A DNA stretch of 64,000 bases from Serendipita indica DSM 11827 (lineage: Eukaryota > Basidiomycota > Agaricomycetes > Sebacinales > Serendipitaceae). The first letter of the stretch is position 1, and each line of letters starts with the position of its first letter. The translations under genes were made by a program, and so were the position numbers. Shown here in pieces: positions 61,994 through 64,000 of the stretch. Below the pieces are notes generated by a model that did no database searches, had not been told where the DNA came from, and worked only from the letters and a program-made list of their open reading frames with translations. The DNA is taken from the NCBI GenBank assembly GCA_910890315.1, contig CAJVGD010000046.1, forward strand, positions 868,001 through 932,000, given 5' to 3'.

Positions 61994-63578
61994 TTATACT
62001 CCGTAAACAGCGCGTGCATTCTTCCGTGAAATGGTTAGAATGTCGTTGGCGTCAAGGGCCATCGACGTCGACGACGAGGATGACGAGAGAACAGCATCGT
62101 GACCCAGCTCTACATTGACGAGCGAAGCCACAAACTCTGCAGTCCATGGAATCATCCCCGAGTGAGACAGGGCCAGCCGAACAGACTTTCCACTTGTCAG
62201 AGAGAGCGATTCATAGATGTTTGCAGGGACCATGTATCTGTATTAAGAGATCAGCCTCTCCGTCTACAGATTTCGGCGAAACTGGGGGGGCATCCAAAAG
62301 ACTTACGGTGCATCGGTCTCGAGTACGATTCGCAGCCGTGAAACATCAAAGCTCGCTGGTTCGCCCACCATATCACGGATTACTTGTGCGGTATTCAAGT
62401 TGGTACCATATGTGATAACGCCTAGGTTGGGGGGCGGCGGCTGAGTTTCCCACAAATCATTAAGGTCAAAACGACTGCGCACCAGTGATCCCAATGTAAA
62501 GATTGGGAAAGTGTGTCAACAGATTGCGCGCCAATGTCGGACTGTCTGTAAAACAATGCACGTGGATCTATCAAAAGCACGCGTTAGCATGTCCAAGAGA
62601 GGACGTCGATGTGGGATTGAAACGCGTCACACTTTATGATCCTTGGGTATTTCCTCTTTCATGATACGTTCAATGTCTTCATCTGCCTCACGAGTATGAA
62701 TCGTGATGGGTTTGGAAAGAGCCACGGCGTGCTTCAGCTGCCGGCGAAGGACTGTCTTCTGCACTTCTGCCGGAGAATTCATGTAATGATAATCTAACCC
62801 TGATAGGCACTAAATGGGTCATCCCCAACGGCTCCGACCACTTCGCTTACCTATTTCGCCCCAGCCACGGCATCGAGGATGTTGCATGGCGTTGATTCTA
62901 TGAGTGGGAAATTGATACTCCTGGTACTTTTCATGATCCGAATGAAACTTACATGTCTTCCTCGACGGCGTCCGTATACTGACTAGCATTGTGCCTATGC
63001 ACGCATGTCAATGATGCCCCAATGTATAAGAAAGAATACCGACGGATGTATTCCTGCGGGAGATTTAGGAGCAGCACATCTGGGCACTTTGTGAAACACA
63101 CATACCCATGAGAAACCAGTACTCGACCCCACCCCACAAGGCGGCTCGACTTTGTTCCTCGAGGGCAGAATCTGCCATTTCCTTCCATTTGGGATCGATG
63201 GGGGCCTCGCACCATACGTCGATCAAAATGTCCACCGAGTGGTGTGGCTCCGGAGAAGACGTGCTGAGATCATGATTGAGCATGTGTTACAGGACCACGA
63301 ATGGAAGAGTTTACCTTGCAGAATCGGCTTGTGACCGGTAGAAGCCGCGTACAAAGTCGTGGTAGGACTGATAGCCGTCTGGATAGACCTTGTGGTACGT
63401 CTCAAAGGTTGAAAGCAAATGCGTATGTGTGTCTATGATTGATGCAGGCTCTACTGTGTGTCTAGATGTCAATCCTTGGGTGACTCGCGTCCAACGTACG
63501 CTTTCCGGCTGCGAGCGAGGCGTGACGAGGAAGGTGGAATATCTCCTCTGGAATTTGTGGTTTTTTCTTTTTGCCCAT
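61994..63578 (-). CDS. TatD-family metal-dependent hydrolase
   Basis: Amidohydrolase-like TIM-barrel protein of the TatD family; family members are known as metal-dependent 3'-5' exonucleases. The start MGKKKKPQIPEEIFHLPRHA opens a basic N-terminus. IIDTHTHLLSTFETYHKVYP has the HxH metal pair. CRGWGEIGLDYHYMNSPAEV has the metal Glu and is split by an intron in GEIG. AVALSKPITIHTREADEDIE has the IHTR block, and HVHCFTDSPTLARNLLTHFP has the HCF motif. RIVLETDAPY has the terminal Asp, and NDILTISRKNARAVYGV is the usual end. An insertion (VDILIDVWCEAPIDPKWKEM) after the first strand is longer than in bacterial TatD. About nine introns. Confidence 0.9.
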
Positions 63579-63937
63579 CTTGTTCCACGTCGCGGATGCT
63601 CGAAACTCGCGAGGTCGAAGATACTGGTGGACGAGTGCAGAGGGCGCACGTGAGCTCGGAAGACTCCTAAAGGACTAGATTGTGCGTCTAAACCACCAGA
63701 AGATGACGAATGCTGGCCTTACAGTCTGTCCGCTGCGAGCAAATGCCCGGCTCGAGTGCGATATTGGGCGCATATGAGCAGCGCCTTCGGTGAATATGGG
63801 CTCGGGAAAAGGAGGGGCTACCAATCAAATGCACCGATGACCGCTAGGGATTCAGAAGCGGCCTAGGCAGTGGTGGTATAAACCGTAGTCCAAGGCTTGG
63901 ACCACAACCAGCAAAGCCCTGGGATGCAGCCTCAAAG
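63579..63937. promoter_or_regulatory. divergent promoter region TatD/secreted protein
   Basis: 360 bp. A TATA-like GGTATAAACC occurs near 63873, about 65 bp before the ATG at 63938, a reasonable core-promoter position. Confidence 0.4.
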
Positions 63938-64000
63938 ATGAACAAACAAGCTGCTCTCTTCGTCGTATTTGCGCTTGTAGGAGCGTATACGCGCGCTCAG
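63938..64000 (+). CDS. secreted protein, N-terminus only
   Basis: The last 63 bases read MNKQAALFVVFALVGAYTRA then Q, a typical signal peptide with a Lys, a hydrophobic core and an Ala-x-Ala-like end. The gene continues beyond the window. Nothing can be said about the mature protein. A TATA-like box lies about 65 bp upstream. Confidence 0.6.
   Translation, partial: MNKQAALFVVFALVGAYTRAQ

Overview
This window is nuclear DNA of a filamentous fungus, most likely an agaricomycete basidiomycete. Genes lie on both strands with very little space between them. Nearly every gene is cut by many short GT-AG introns of roughly 45-70 bp. The gene set (HDA1 with an Arb2 tail, RMT2, KIC1, RAD53, GH43 subfamily 24 with CBM35, an MEP1-type protease) is fungal. 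A Rhizoctonia-like species is possible, but that is an inference from general impression. Coding spans are given from start codon to stop codon and include introns.

Layout. 0-8.6 kb is a translation and ribosome-biogenesis block: FCF1 (cut by the window edge), mitochondrial EF-Tu, alanyl-tRNA synthetase and eIF2B gamma. 8.6-18 kb holds COG3, a KIC1/NAK1-type kinase, APS kinase and HDA1. 18-28.8 kb holds a membrane-anchored amidohydrolase, RAD10/ERCC1, a DUF4336 protein, GPI18, a UCH37-type deubiquitinase and a secreted exo-galactanase. 28.8-35.7 kb holds NSE3, a p47/SHP1-like Cdc48 adaptor, a DUF1772 membrane protein with an apparent frameshift, and a NIPA-type magnesium transporter. 36.2-38.0 kb is a decayed DEAH-box helicase. 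38-46.8 kb holds a CoA-binding protein, a two-finger transcription factor, RMT2, an FSP1/AIF-like oxidoreductase, a repeat-rich charged protein and a secreted M43 metalloprotease. 47.5-64 kb holds RAD53/CDS1, a small membrane protein, a HIT-finger protein, a second two-finger factor, a coiled-coil protein, a Rab4/Ypt4 GTPase, a homeodomain factor, a TatD hydrolase and the first codons of a secreted protein.

How the genes relate. They do not form a metabolic cluster. The order is mostly housekeeping genes, with functional themes of translation, Golgi/ER traffic and GPI anchors, genome maintenance (RAD10, NSE3, RAD53, HDA1) and regulators near the right end. No transposon or virus-like element was recognised.

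Most notable: (1) four head-to-head pairs whose start codons are only 34-85 bp apart; (2) microexons of 7-18 nt in EF-Tu, HDA1 and the NIPA transporter, two of which carry catalytic histidines; (3) a possible dual-localisation start in alanyl-tRNA synthetase; (4) a collinear decayed helicase; (5) a Rab4 with a changed NKxD motif. No clearly new biological system was found; these are the best leads.
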